64,000 bases of DNA, taken from assembly GCA_963210315.1 (NCBI GenBank), contig OY723309.1:1736001-1800000 (forward strand). The letters run 5' to 3'. Below are positions 20,201-28,317 of this stretch, one piece after another. The position numbers were made by a program, and so were the translations under genes. The stretch's first letter is position 1, and every line of letters begins with the position of its first letter. The notes under the pieces were generated by a model. That model saw only the letters and a program-made list of their open reading frames with translations. It searched no databases and was not told the DNA's origin. Source of the DNA: Rhynchopus euleeides. Taxonomy: Eukaryota > Euglenozoa > Diplonemea > Diplonemida > Diplonemidae.

Positions 20201-20261
20201 AGGGAGGAGGGGGAGGAAGGGGGCGCCCAGAGAGGAGCCGGGCCAGCAGCCCCAGGGGTGA
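17206..20261 (+). CDS. PDI-like protein with a non-canonical SSHC site; one large intron
   Basis: Exon 1 is 17206-17415 and exon 2 is 19311-20261, joined in phase 0 across a 1895-bp GT-AG intron (GTATGC ... CCCACACCCACAG). This gives 386 residues. Residues 1-18 are a signal peptide. The first thioredoxin fold has YAPDSSHCEAFAPEW where PDIs have APWCGHCK, so the first active-site Cys is Ser45 and only C48 remains. The fold resumes after the intron (RRFPAVKVYLPD, then YNGG). Two more thioredoxin-like folds of b/b' type follow (FPVYGEITPSTQ ... GLPILYLFARPGE; GGLQAFLLQWEAGLL). There is no second CxxC domain and no KDEL-like end, so a classical a' domain is missing. It is likely a redox-weak ER chaperone or a truncated PDI. 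Confidence 0.78.
18105..19252. mobile_element. 1.15-kb TIR element inside the PDI intron
   Basis: Tips GGGGGGGTCAAATG and CATTTGACCCCCCC are flanked by TA (18103-18104 and 19253-19254). The arms stay paired for roughly 370 bp inward (to about 18478 and from about 18885), leaving a 400-bp loop. The loop has minus-strand frames without recognisable transposase motifs. A relative is at 51849-53380. The host intron's splice sites lie outside it. Confidence 0.88.
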
Positions 20262-20865
20262 ACGGCGCTCGAAGTGCAGCGGCAGGGGCACCCGTTGCCA
20301 GGGCGTTCGCTCGGGGAGAAATAGGGGCCTATGGAGGATGTATAACGAACTGTAAATTCTGTAAAATTTTGTAAAAAATGGGGGGATTTTTTGGAAAAAT
20401 GGCCAAAAAAAGAGTGTGGGGAGTTGGGTCCAGTTTAGCAAAGTCCGTGTATTTGGACGCGGCCCCTCAGATAAGGAAGCCGCGTCTCAGGTGTAGGATG
20501 AGGGGTGTTGTAGAATTTCAGGGTTGACCGCTATCCCTGGACCAACTCACCAAAACTGTGCTGGGATATCGGAGACGGGAGCTCGAAAGTGGGAAGACCA
20601 AGCCGATCGTTTGTCCGTGCCAGGATCATTGAGGGAGAAAACAGAACAGATGGGGATCCTCCCTGACCCTGCAGGGCACATATATGAGACGGCGTGGCTG
20701 TATCACAACAGAAGGGACAGAAGAACATCAGGCCGCTAGGAAGCTGACCGTGTATCGCACAATCTTTGACACAACATAGCATGACCAGAATTAGTGTGTG
20801 CCGCACCCCCCCACCCCCACCCCCCACCCCAGCTGACGTCACCTCCATGCGAGTGATTATATGTG
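20262..20865. other. Spacer between PDI gene and minus-strand transposon genes
   Basis: AT-rich words (TGTAAAATTTTGTAAAAAATG) at 20350-20400, then unremarkable sequence and a C-rich tract at 20800-20830. No TIR of the adjacent transposon could be identified here or beyond 25346. Confidence 0.5.
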
Positions 20866-22505
20866 TCAGCTGGACCTCCTCCTTTTTTCAGGAGGACCAG
20901 CGCCCCCGGACGAAACTGGTCTCTTCTTGCCGCTGGCGCCTAGACGAGCCCGTTTAGCTGGTACCACATCGTCACTGCTGTCCGAACTGTCCGTAGTGAG
21001 ATCGCAGGAGCCGGAGAGGGAAGCAGCAGCGACAGGATGAAGGTCTGGGTCGAAGGCCTCCTCTGCCCCGTCAACGTACTGGCGATCAGGGTCGGCGTCA
21101 TCTTCCCACTCACTCGCTTCCTCGGACTCTGCGGTGCCCTGGCCAGGGGTGGCGTAACTGCCGTCGTCCCGGAAGACCCCCCACTCGGCAGGCTCCTCAT
21201 TCATGAGCTCCGACCAGTGCTTGCGCTTTTTATGGTCAGTCCAGTGCGACATTGCGGTATTCGCATTGCGATGGGAGGCCTCCATCGCCGCACGGTCGAA
21301 TGGGGACCCCGCCTGGCGCAAAAGGACACGGTTCAGGTTGGAGCATCCGACAGTGGGCAGTTCGGGCAAGCCCCACTTGAACCGGAAGTTGTGGAGGTGT
21401 GCAACAGCAGTGATACACGTGTCAATCCACCCGTCCCCGAGCCTGGTTGCCGGGACGTTCCACGGTTCCCGCATGACGGCCCACCCCGTCTTCAGCCGCC
21501 CGATGCAGCGTTCCACACAGGAACGGTCCACAGCGAAACCCCGGTTGAACTCCCGCTCTATGGCCGAAGCAAGGTTGGTATAGAAGTGGTTGTAGTCCGG
21601 GGTGCGATTTTCATCGCCCTTCCGGCTCGTGCGGCGGCTGGGGACAACGCATGAGGCAGCCTGTGGGAATGCCCCATCAGCGATGACCACATCACATGCC
21701 CTCAGAGGGGGCCGGGAAATGCCAGAAGAGTGCGATGTAGTCGTACCCCACATTGCGGCATCAGCCATGGAGCCAGGAGCGACAGGAGAGATGTGAACAA
21801 TCTGCCCAGATGGGGTAACCACGACCAACACCTTTGAAGCACACCGGTGATAATAGCCGGAGAACTTCGTGGTGTCGTACGTCACCTCCAGAGGGAAACA
21901 GTCCACAGCGAGGGTGGCACAGGGGGTGAAGGCGAAGCGACACACTTTCTCCGCTGCCCAGGGCTTCCGGAACCACTCCCTCCCCGCATCTCCCGTCCCG
22001 ATCTCATCCAGAACAGTGGCGAGATACGTCACACCAATCTCCTTGTCGCGGGAGATCGCCAGCTTCCCGAGCGTCAAGCCCGGGAGGTGAGCACGGTATG
22101 CCTCCGGTCTAGTGGCGGGCTTGTGGCGGAGGTACACAAGGGCAACAAGCAGACGCCGGCGAGCGAATTCGTCGGTGTCGTCCCCGTACTGCTCAAAGAG
22201 GATGGTGAGCTGCCACGGGGTCAAGGATGTGGCAGCACTCGAAAAGTCATCGCTCCGTGTGGTGGAAACATTGAAGAAGATACACCACTCCTTCACACAG
22301 ATGCTGGATGTTTTCACCCCAAGGAAGGGATGAACAGCATCACGCTCCTGCTCAGTTGCGCGCAGGGCAGCAAACTTCAGGCGGATCTGCCGGCTCTGCC
22401 TGAGGAACCGAGCCACCCGGTCCGAACAGTGGCTCCCCCACACGGCCTCGAATGCATCTTTCTGTGCAATTCGTTTCTCTGCCGCTTTCAAGGCCTCATC
22501 GATGC
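20866..22505 (-). CDS. Harbinger-type DDE transposase, entered by -1 shift from the upstream frame
   Basis: About 541 residues are open from the overlap region to TGA at 20866-20868. Numbered from TTG 22491, D197 (AVDCFPLEV), D272 (VIADGAFP) and E327 (SCVERCIGRLK) form a DDE triad in the context of PIF/Harbinger (DDE_Tnp_4) enzymes. GYYHRCASKVLVVVTPSGQIVH between them is typical of that family. The C-terminal 110 residues are acidic then basic, possibly a nuclear signal. The frame has no ATG before codon 242, after the first catalytic Asp, so it cannot make a full enzyme on its own. It overlaps the USP frame and lies in its -1 register at a slippery heptamer. Confidence 0.85.
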
Positions 22506-25346
22506 GTTTTTTTTGGCTGCGGATCGGGGACCTTTGCCGAAGCCCAGCCCTTTCGCCACCTCCTTCGTCCTGGCCACAGACTTGACCTCCTCGGAGTTCA
22601 TCGCAGCCTTGTTGCTGAGGGTGAAGGAGGAGGCCTCGCCGCCCGGAAGGATGTCGTCGGCGCGCTGCTTCGCGAGCAGTCCCTCCTTGTGGGCGCGAAT
22701 GCGATTCCGGGACTCCCTGTAAGACAGCTGCGTGACGCAGTGTCCAGCACCAACCGCCAGAGCTTGGGTGAACCCTACCGGCATAGTTCCCGCATCCAGA
22801 GCGTCGAGGTAGTGCTGAAGGTCGGTAGAGAACTCGGTTGCACGCCAGAAGTCCACCACCGCCTTGCGGAACAAGGCGAGGAACTCGATCCTCCCGTTCC
22901 CATTCAGGGTCCGGTCCACCCGAGGAAACAGGGACAGCAGGAGACTGTCACCTTGCAGTTGAGGCAGCGCCTGCATGAATGCAGAGTAATTTGCAGCAAA
23001 CTTCCCCTGCATCATCAGCCGGTTGCCAATCCTCCGGTCCTGTGCAGTCGTGGGGTTCCGAAGAATGACACCCACTTTCATCGGACCATATCCAACGAGG
23101 ATGTTGTCATCTGCCACAGATGACTTGCGGGATCGCGTCCGACGCCTTGTAGGCGATGCCGATGGAAGGGTACCTGAGTCCTGGGCTGCACCCGGCGTCT
23201 CAGACGGTGGGAGGTGCTCCGGATTGGCGTCTGGCCTGCGACTGCCGGGGACTGCGGGCCCAACATCGCGACCGAGGGCACCTGCAACTGCGTTTGCGAT
23301 GCGGGACACATCGTCTTCTGAGATGCTCGGCGGCAAGAGGGGGTTTCTGTGAACCTCTAGTGATAGCCGCGGAAGGAGGTAGGGGCTCTCGGATGACGCC
23401 GCACGGAGGCTGACAGGGGTTCTGTCAGGCGGGGTCGCAACGGCCGGCACAACACCTCCAACCCCAGCGGATGTGCGGGAGTCGCTACTTGCCCGAGACA
23501 GGACAGACCGCTGGCGCTGTGCCTGTGAATAAAGGGTGGTGTGGTGCACCATCACAGTGTCAACAGCCTTCTTGTCGCACAGGAAGTAGTCTGACAGGAG
23601 CTTTGAGCGGAACACTTGCGGGGTCGCCGTCGCCCAAGCATGGGAGTTGCGGTGTAAGCCCTTCACAAACCCCTGGTAATGCGTCTTACGCATGTCGAGG
23701 TCTCCAAGATTGGCGAACTGAAAGACATCAGTGGGGACGAAGATGCGTTTCCCGCCGCTATCCTTCCGCAGCACATCGTACAGGGCGGATGCTGGATTAT
23801 CCCACATCCCCTTCAGATCCCAGTTGAAAGGAGAGCTGCTGAGGGAAGCCCGGAGAGTTTTCCGCCAAGCCGTGGGCTCGAGGGCTGCGTCACGTTTCGC
23901 AATGGCATCGTACAAAGATAGTACAAGCACCTTGGCACCGGGTGTCAGCGCACCCTTCCTTGCACTCTCGCGGGGGTTCGGGTCCTGCCACTCACAGGTG
24001 CTCTCTCGCCCTTTTCCCTGAGATGCGGATTTCGTGCGCTTGGGGGAAGGTGTTTGGAAGAGATCAGGGGCAGCGCGCTCCCCCTTCGAAGGCTGGAGAG
24101 GGCTGCGGGGTTCCTCAGGAATGGGCGGAGTAGAACCCTCCTTGGGTGGCAGGAGCGGGTTGCGGGCGTTGACTTCCTCGGGAATGGGTGGAGTCGATGT
24201 AGAACCCTCCTTGGGTGGCAGGAGCGGGTTGCGGTCACGGGGTTCATAGCCGAAGGAGGCATCATACGGGTGGAATGATGATGCCCCCTTCTGGAAGCCT
24301 GGAGGAAGACCAGGTGGAGGGGGTGGCGCCAACGGGGCAGACTCCGAGGCAGCAAGCGGGGTAGACACCGAGTCAGCACGCGGGGCAGACTCCGAGGCAT
24401 CACGCGGGGCAGACACCGAGGTAGAGCGCGGGGTAGACACCGAGACATCACGCTTAAACAGCAAGATGTATGCCTCGGTTTCATCCAAGACTGGTGCAGG
24501 AATCTGGCTCATCAGGTCGTCGTTCGCCTCCCACCACTCATCGCCCTTGCGAACCACGGCAGTGTAATGCCCTTCCACCATGGAGTCCCCGTGGTGGAGA
24601 ATGTACCCGTGAAGCGAAAACTGATGGGGTCCAATCATCAGCGTCTCGCAGAGCGTGGCTTTGTAGCAATCCTTCAAGAATTGGCCAGGCTGCCCTGCGT
24701 CCCGAAACCGTGGCAAAACCACAAGGAGGTCGGTGAGGGTGTCGGGGATGTGGATGTCGGCAGACACCGTGTGCTCGACATCATGCCTCTCACGGTCAGG
24801 ACACTTTTCTGCCCGATCGCTGTCGGGATCCTGCTCGTTTTCGCAGTGCTGACAGTCCCGTGAATGAGCACGGAAGCAGTCAGGGCACCGCGAAACGAAA
24901 GAGGAGACCTTCGACTGTGCAGAAGCCCTCTCCTGCACATCGATCACCTCATGCCGGTCTTCCGCGGGCAAGCTCAGGAGCAGCATATTGAGGTCGGTCG
25001 CATCACGCTCACGAGTCAGGCCACAATCTTTGCAACAGGAGGTGGAGATCTCTCTCAACTGAAAAGGGAGAGACTCTGCGTCCGACAGACAGGGAAAGAC
25101 ACCGAGAGACAGCAACTCATATGCGTCCTCCTGCACTCCGCGCTCGAATGGCTCCGGTAGCGCCTTCAGGAATGCCGAGAGGTTACGGCCGCGACCCAGA
25201 CATTGGGCGAGGGCCTGACGGCGGTTGCGCGACGTCCCCGTCGGAGCGGTCTTGCTCAGACCGGCCAGGGAACTGCTCAGCAACAGTTGAAAGCTGGCTG
25301 CGAGGTAGCAGGAATTCCCCCGGTTCTTGAATCCCCGCTCCGTCAT
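22488..25346 (-). CDS. USP-type deubiquitinase frame of a Harbinger-like transposon
   Basis: 952 residues from ATG 25346 to TGA 22488. Residues 5-299 look like a ubiquitin-specific protease (C19): Cys box GFKNRGNSCYLAA with C13, QEDAYELL at 72-79, CxxC pairs at 105/108, 154/157 and 165/168 suggesting a zinc finger, and a His box GHYTAVV with H260, then N275/D276 and AYILLFKR. After the protease come Ser/Pro/Ala repeats (SVSTPR, SESAPL), two NPLLPPKEGS repeats, and a 500-residue region of unknown fold with an RRRTRSRK basic patch. It runs with the transposase frame, overlapping its start. Deubiquitinating activity is a family inference from intact C and H boxes. A host USP gene is less likely given the junction with a transposase. 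Confidence 0.8.
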   Translation of the reverse strand: MTERGFKNRGNSCYLAASFQLLLSSSLAGLSKTAPTGTSRNRRQALAQCLGRGRNLSAFLKALPEPFERGVQEDAYELLSLGVFPCLSDAESLPFQLREISTSCCKDCGLTRERDATDLNMLLLSLPAEDRHEVIDVQERASAQSKVSSFVSRCPDCFRAHSRDCQHCENEQDPDSDRAEKCPDRERHDVEHTVSADIHIPDTLTDLLVVLPRFRDAGQPGQFLKDCYKATLCETLMIGPHQFSLHGYILHHGDSMVEGHYTAVVRKGDEWWEANDDLMSQIPAPVLDETEAYILLFKRDVSVSTPRSTSVSAPRDASESAPRADSVSTPLAASESAPLAPPPPPGLPPGFQKGASSFHPYDASFGYEPRDRNPLLPPKEGSTSTPPIPEEVNARNPLLPPKEGSTPPIPEEPRSPLQPSKGERAAPDLFQTPSPKRTKSASQGKGRESTCEWQDPNPRESARKGALTPGAKVLVLSLYDAIAKRDAALEPTAWRKTLRASLSSSPFNWDLKGMWDNPASALYDVLRKDSGGKRIFVPTDVFQFANLGDLDMRKTHYQGFVKGLHRNSHAWATATPQVFRSKLLSDYFLCDKKAVDTVMVHHTTLYSQAQRQRSVLSRASSDSRTSAGVGGVVPAVATPPDRTPVSLRAASSESPYLLPRLSLEVHRNPLLPPSISEDDVSRIANAVAGALGRDVGPAVPGSRRPDANPEHLPPSETPGAAQDSGTLPSASPTRRRTRSRKSSVADDNILVGYGPMKVGVILRNPTTAQDRRIGNRLMMQGKFAANYSAFMQALPQLQGDSLLLSLFPRVDRTLNGNGRIEFLALFRKAVVDFWRATEFSTDLQHYLDALDAGTMPVGFTQALAVGAGHCVTQLSYRESRNRIRAHKEGLLAKQRADDILPGGEASSFTLSNKAAMNSEEVKSVARTKEVAKGLGFGKGPRSAAKKNASMRP
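22506..22512 (-). promoter_or_regulatory. Candidate -1 ribosomal frameshift site A AAA AAC
   Basis: On the minus strand the USP frame reads GCC AAA AAA AAC GCA TCG ATG AGG CCT TGA in pieces around this site. The heptamer A AAA AAC is in the correct register (X XXY YYZ). A one-base backward slip enters the transposase frame (CGC ATC GAT GAG), while unshifted ribosomes stop five codons later. No clear downstream stem was found by eye. The site lies in a run of eight A, so a sequencing or mutational indel is the alternative explanation. Confidence 0.6.
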
Positions 25347-25549
25347 ATTAGCCAGATGAGGGGAAGTGAGGGGTCAGGCACGGGGCGGGACGGGGCGGGA
25401 GGCGGAACGGGACACGGTGGGATCTTGTAAATTTTACATGTAAAAATACCGATTTTTACATGTATTGTACATGTATAATACTTGCATGTCAACTATTATA
25501 CATGTATAATACATGTATATGCCTGAAATATACATGTAAAATACATGTA

Positions 25550-25878
25550 CCGTATACGTAAATATTTTGGAACGTAAATATTATGGAACGTAAATATTAT
25601 GGAACGCTGGTGGGTTGGCGTTCCAGATTTTTTTCGTTCCATAATATTTACAGGGCTTTCTGCGACTCGGGGACTTGGACCAGGTGATCGGACGGCGTAC
25701 AGAGTCCCTGACGGGACCTACTCGTGCACTTTTCGCGCGATTCCTGACGCAAGCCGTCCTCACCACCGAGTCCCCAACTGGCCCTGTAAATATTTTGGAA
25801 CGTAAATATTATGGAACGGACCGGCCAAAAATGGGCCCGTTCCATAATATTTACGTTCCATAATATTTACGTATACGG
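25550..25878 (-). mobile_element. MITE, pogo-Ulp1 deletion derivative, copy 2
   Basis: 329 bp, TA-flanked, same structure and orientation as 10088-10416. It is inserted at TA of an ACATGTA word in the left arm of the foldback element. Confidence 0.9.
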
Positions 25879-26232
25879 TATATCAAGTAAAAATACATGT
25901 ATAATACTTGCATGTCAACTATTATACATGTATTTTTACTTGATATACATGTATTTTACATGTATATTTCATGCATTTACATGTATTTTACATGTATAAT
26001 ACTTGTCATGCAAGTATTATACATGTAAAATACTTGCATGACAAGTAAAATACTTGCATGCAAGTAAAATACATGTATTTTACTTGCATGCAAGTATTTT
26101 ACTTGTCATGCAAGTATTATACATGTATTTTACTTGTCGTGCAAGTATTTTACATGTATAATACTTGCATGACAAGTATTATACATGTAAAATACATGTA
26201 AATGCATGAAATATACATGTAAAATACATGTA

Positions 26233-26577
26233 CCGTATACGTAAATATTATGGAACGTAAATATTATGGAACGGGCCCATTTTTGGCCGGTCCGTTCCAT
26301 AATATTTACGTTCCAAAATATTTACAGGGCCAGTTGGGGACTCGGTGGTGAGGATGGCTTGCCTCAGGAATCGCGCGAAAAGTGCACGAGTAGGCCCCGT
26401 CAGGGACTCTGTATGCCGTCCGATCACCTGGCCCAAGTCCCCGAGTCGCAGAAAGCCCTGTAAATATTATGGAACGAAAAAAATCTGGAACGCCAACCCA
26501 CCAGCGTTCCAAAATATTTACGTTCCATAATATTTACGTTCCATAATATTTACGTTCCAAAATATTTACGTATACGG
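26233..26577 (+). mobile_element. MITE, pogo-Ulp1 deletion derivative, copy 3
   Basis: 345 bp, TA-flanked, in the right arm of the foldback and inverted relative to copy 2. It has one extra GTAAATATTATGGAACG-type unit near its right end, which explains the added length. Confidence 0.9.
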
Positions 26578-26781
26578 TATATCAAGTAAAAATACATGTA
26601 TAATAGTTGACATGCAAGTATTATACATGTATTTTTACTTGATATACATGTATTTTACATGTATATTTCAGGCATATACATGTATTATACATGTATAATA
26701 GTTGACATGCAAGTATTATACATGTATAATACATGTAAAAATCGGTATTTTTACATGTAAAATTTACAAGATCCCACCGTG

Positions 26782-27542
26782 GAGGCAGGAGGGTGGGGGG
26801 GGGGGGGGCGCGGGCGCGAGAGGGGTCACCTGCCATGAAAGGATCGGGGTGCTGCATGGCAGGAGTGCGGGCACAAGTCGGAGGACAGCAACAAATGAAC
26901 GGGATGACGGGAGGGCGGGACGGGCGGCTCTCACTGACTTCCGATAATCTGCCGACTCAACCCAGAAACTCTGACACAGAAGGGCTAGCGCAACCGACGA
27001 CGGAATGTGAAGCAACCGTGAGAGGATACAAGTCACCGGAGACCGTGACGGCAAATAAGGAGCCAGGAACAGGCGGGAAGAAACGTGACCGAAGGCTCGG
27101 GAACAACCGAATGATCTACGGGGCACAGATCTCACTCACTGCGAGAAGAAATCAGCCGATACAGCAACCCATACCCGGAGATTCACTGTCATAGCACCAA
27201 ACCGACGCCACGGGGAAGGCACTGTCACAGACAGACGGAGGTCGAAGTGAAACGGTTGTACAAAGGGCTCGGCTTTACCGATGTCCTTAGTACAGAGTGA
27301 AACGACGACGCCGCCGAAGGCGGCCAATCCGCCGCCCGAAGGGCGGCGGAAAAAATTTTGGGGTGTTTTTGGGTGAAAAACCGGGCAACCTGGGCCCTTT
27401 GGGACCACATAGGCCAGGAAAGGCCAAAATTTTCGATTTTTTTCGGAAATTTTTCGGTTTTTCAGAGTGTGGCAGTCCGCAGATACAGATTTTCGGGTCG
27501 GAAAAAAAAATTTTTTTTGACCCAAAAATTTCGGATTTTTTT
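26782..27542. other. Intergenic, with a poly-G tract and an AT/CG hairpin zone
   Basis: No gene is seen. A G run at 26794-26808 and a GCCGCCGAAGGCGGC hairpin near 27310 stand out. From 27420 the sequence is rich in GGAAATTTTTCGG-like words, leading into the palindromic element. Confidence 0.5.
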
Positions 27543-27698
27543 CCGGAGGGTGTATGGTGACCATCCCGGCAATCCGAAAAAAACCTGATTTTTCCTGATT
27601 TTCGGATTTTTCTCGAAATTTGCCCTTGTGTCAACCAGTGGCAAATTTTTCGGAAAATCGGGAAAAATCAGGAAAATCCGGAAAATCATACACCCTCC
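27543..27698. mobile_element. 156-bp palindromic element, GGAGGGTGTATG tips
   Basis: GGAGGGTGTATG at the left pairs with CATACACCCTCC at the right. Inside, TTTTCCTGATTTTCGGATTTT pairs imperfectly with the GAAAATCGGGAAAAATCAGG arm. It is MITE-like and non-coding. Confidence 0.6.
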
Positions 27699-28317
27699 TA
27701 TTTCGTTTAAAAAAAAGATTCTGGGAAAACCCTTTTCCCACCCCTCTCCCCGGCATTTCTCCCAAGGAGGAGACGCACACCCCAAAAAGAAGTTGAACAC
27801 GCATTGATTGAACCCCACCAGGATGCGTGTGATCTCGGCTCTCCGTGGCTTGCCCTTCCTAGCCCTTCCCTTCCTGCCACTTTATGTGTCCACCTTTCCC
27901 CCCCCCCCCCCCCCCCCCCGCGCTTTCCCGAAGCCTCTTCAGTTATTCCCGGGGGTCGATGCGCTCTTGAAGAAGAGCACAGCGGGCCCGGTGTTGAGGG
28001 TTACCTACCCCGGGGGGGGGGGTGTGTGTGTGTCTACGTCGCTTTCTTCCGCAGCACACAGGCTGAACCGCCGCCAACACCAGGGGGTGGTGCTCTGTGT
28101 TGTCGTTCGACAGAGGAAAGCACCGTCTCAGCCCCCGGGTGTGATTTTCTGAGGCCTTATCTCTGGTCTGCCAGCAGTTTTCTGCACCGGAAATATCACG
28201 CCCAATACTTCCCCCCGCCTCCACACACACACACGCGAACCTTGTTGTGTTGGTATCGAGCACGCCAGCCACCGCATCTCACCGTGTCTCACCACGCTTG
28301 CTGCAGGTTTAGGCAAG
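27699..28317. other. 5' region of the receptor gene, acceptor-like AG at 28306
   Basis: A poly-C tract (27898-27919) and a GT run (28020-28033) are present. A short frame at 27822 (MRVISALRGLPFLALPFLPL) is hydrophobic and could be a leader exon, but no donor was verified. TTGCTGCAG ends about 11 bases before ATG 28318 and looks like a 3' splice or trans-splice site. Confidence 0.4.

Larger units (their letters stand above)
25413..26781. mobile_element. 1.37-kb foldback element, ACATGTA family, complete
   Basis: Left end CACGGTGGGATCTTGTAAAT and right end its inverse, ending CCCACCGTG; outer flanks GA and GA may be a target duplication. The whole element is close to one long palindrome of ACATGTA, AAAATACTTGCATG and TATACATGTA words. 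Each arm carries one pogo-derived MITE in opposite orientation. It has no coding capacity. It lies 66 bp upstream of the USP start codon. Confidence 0.85.
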
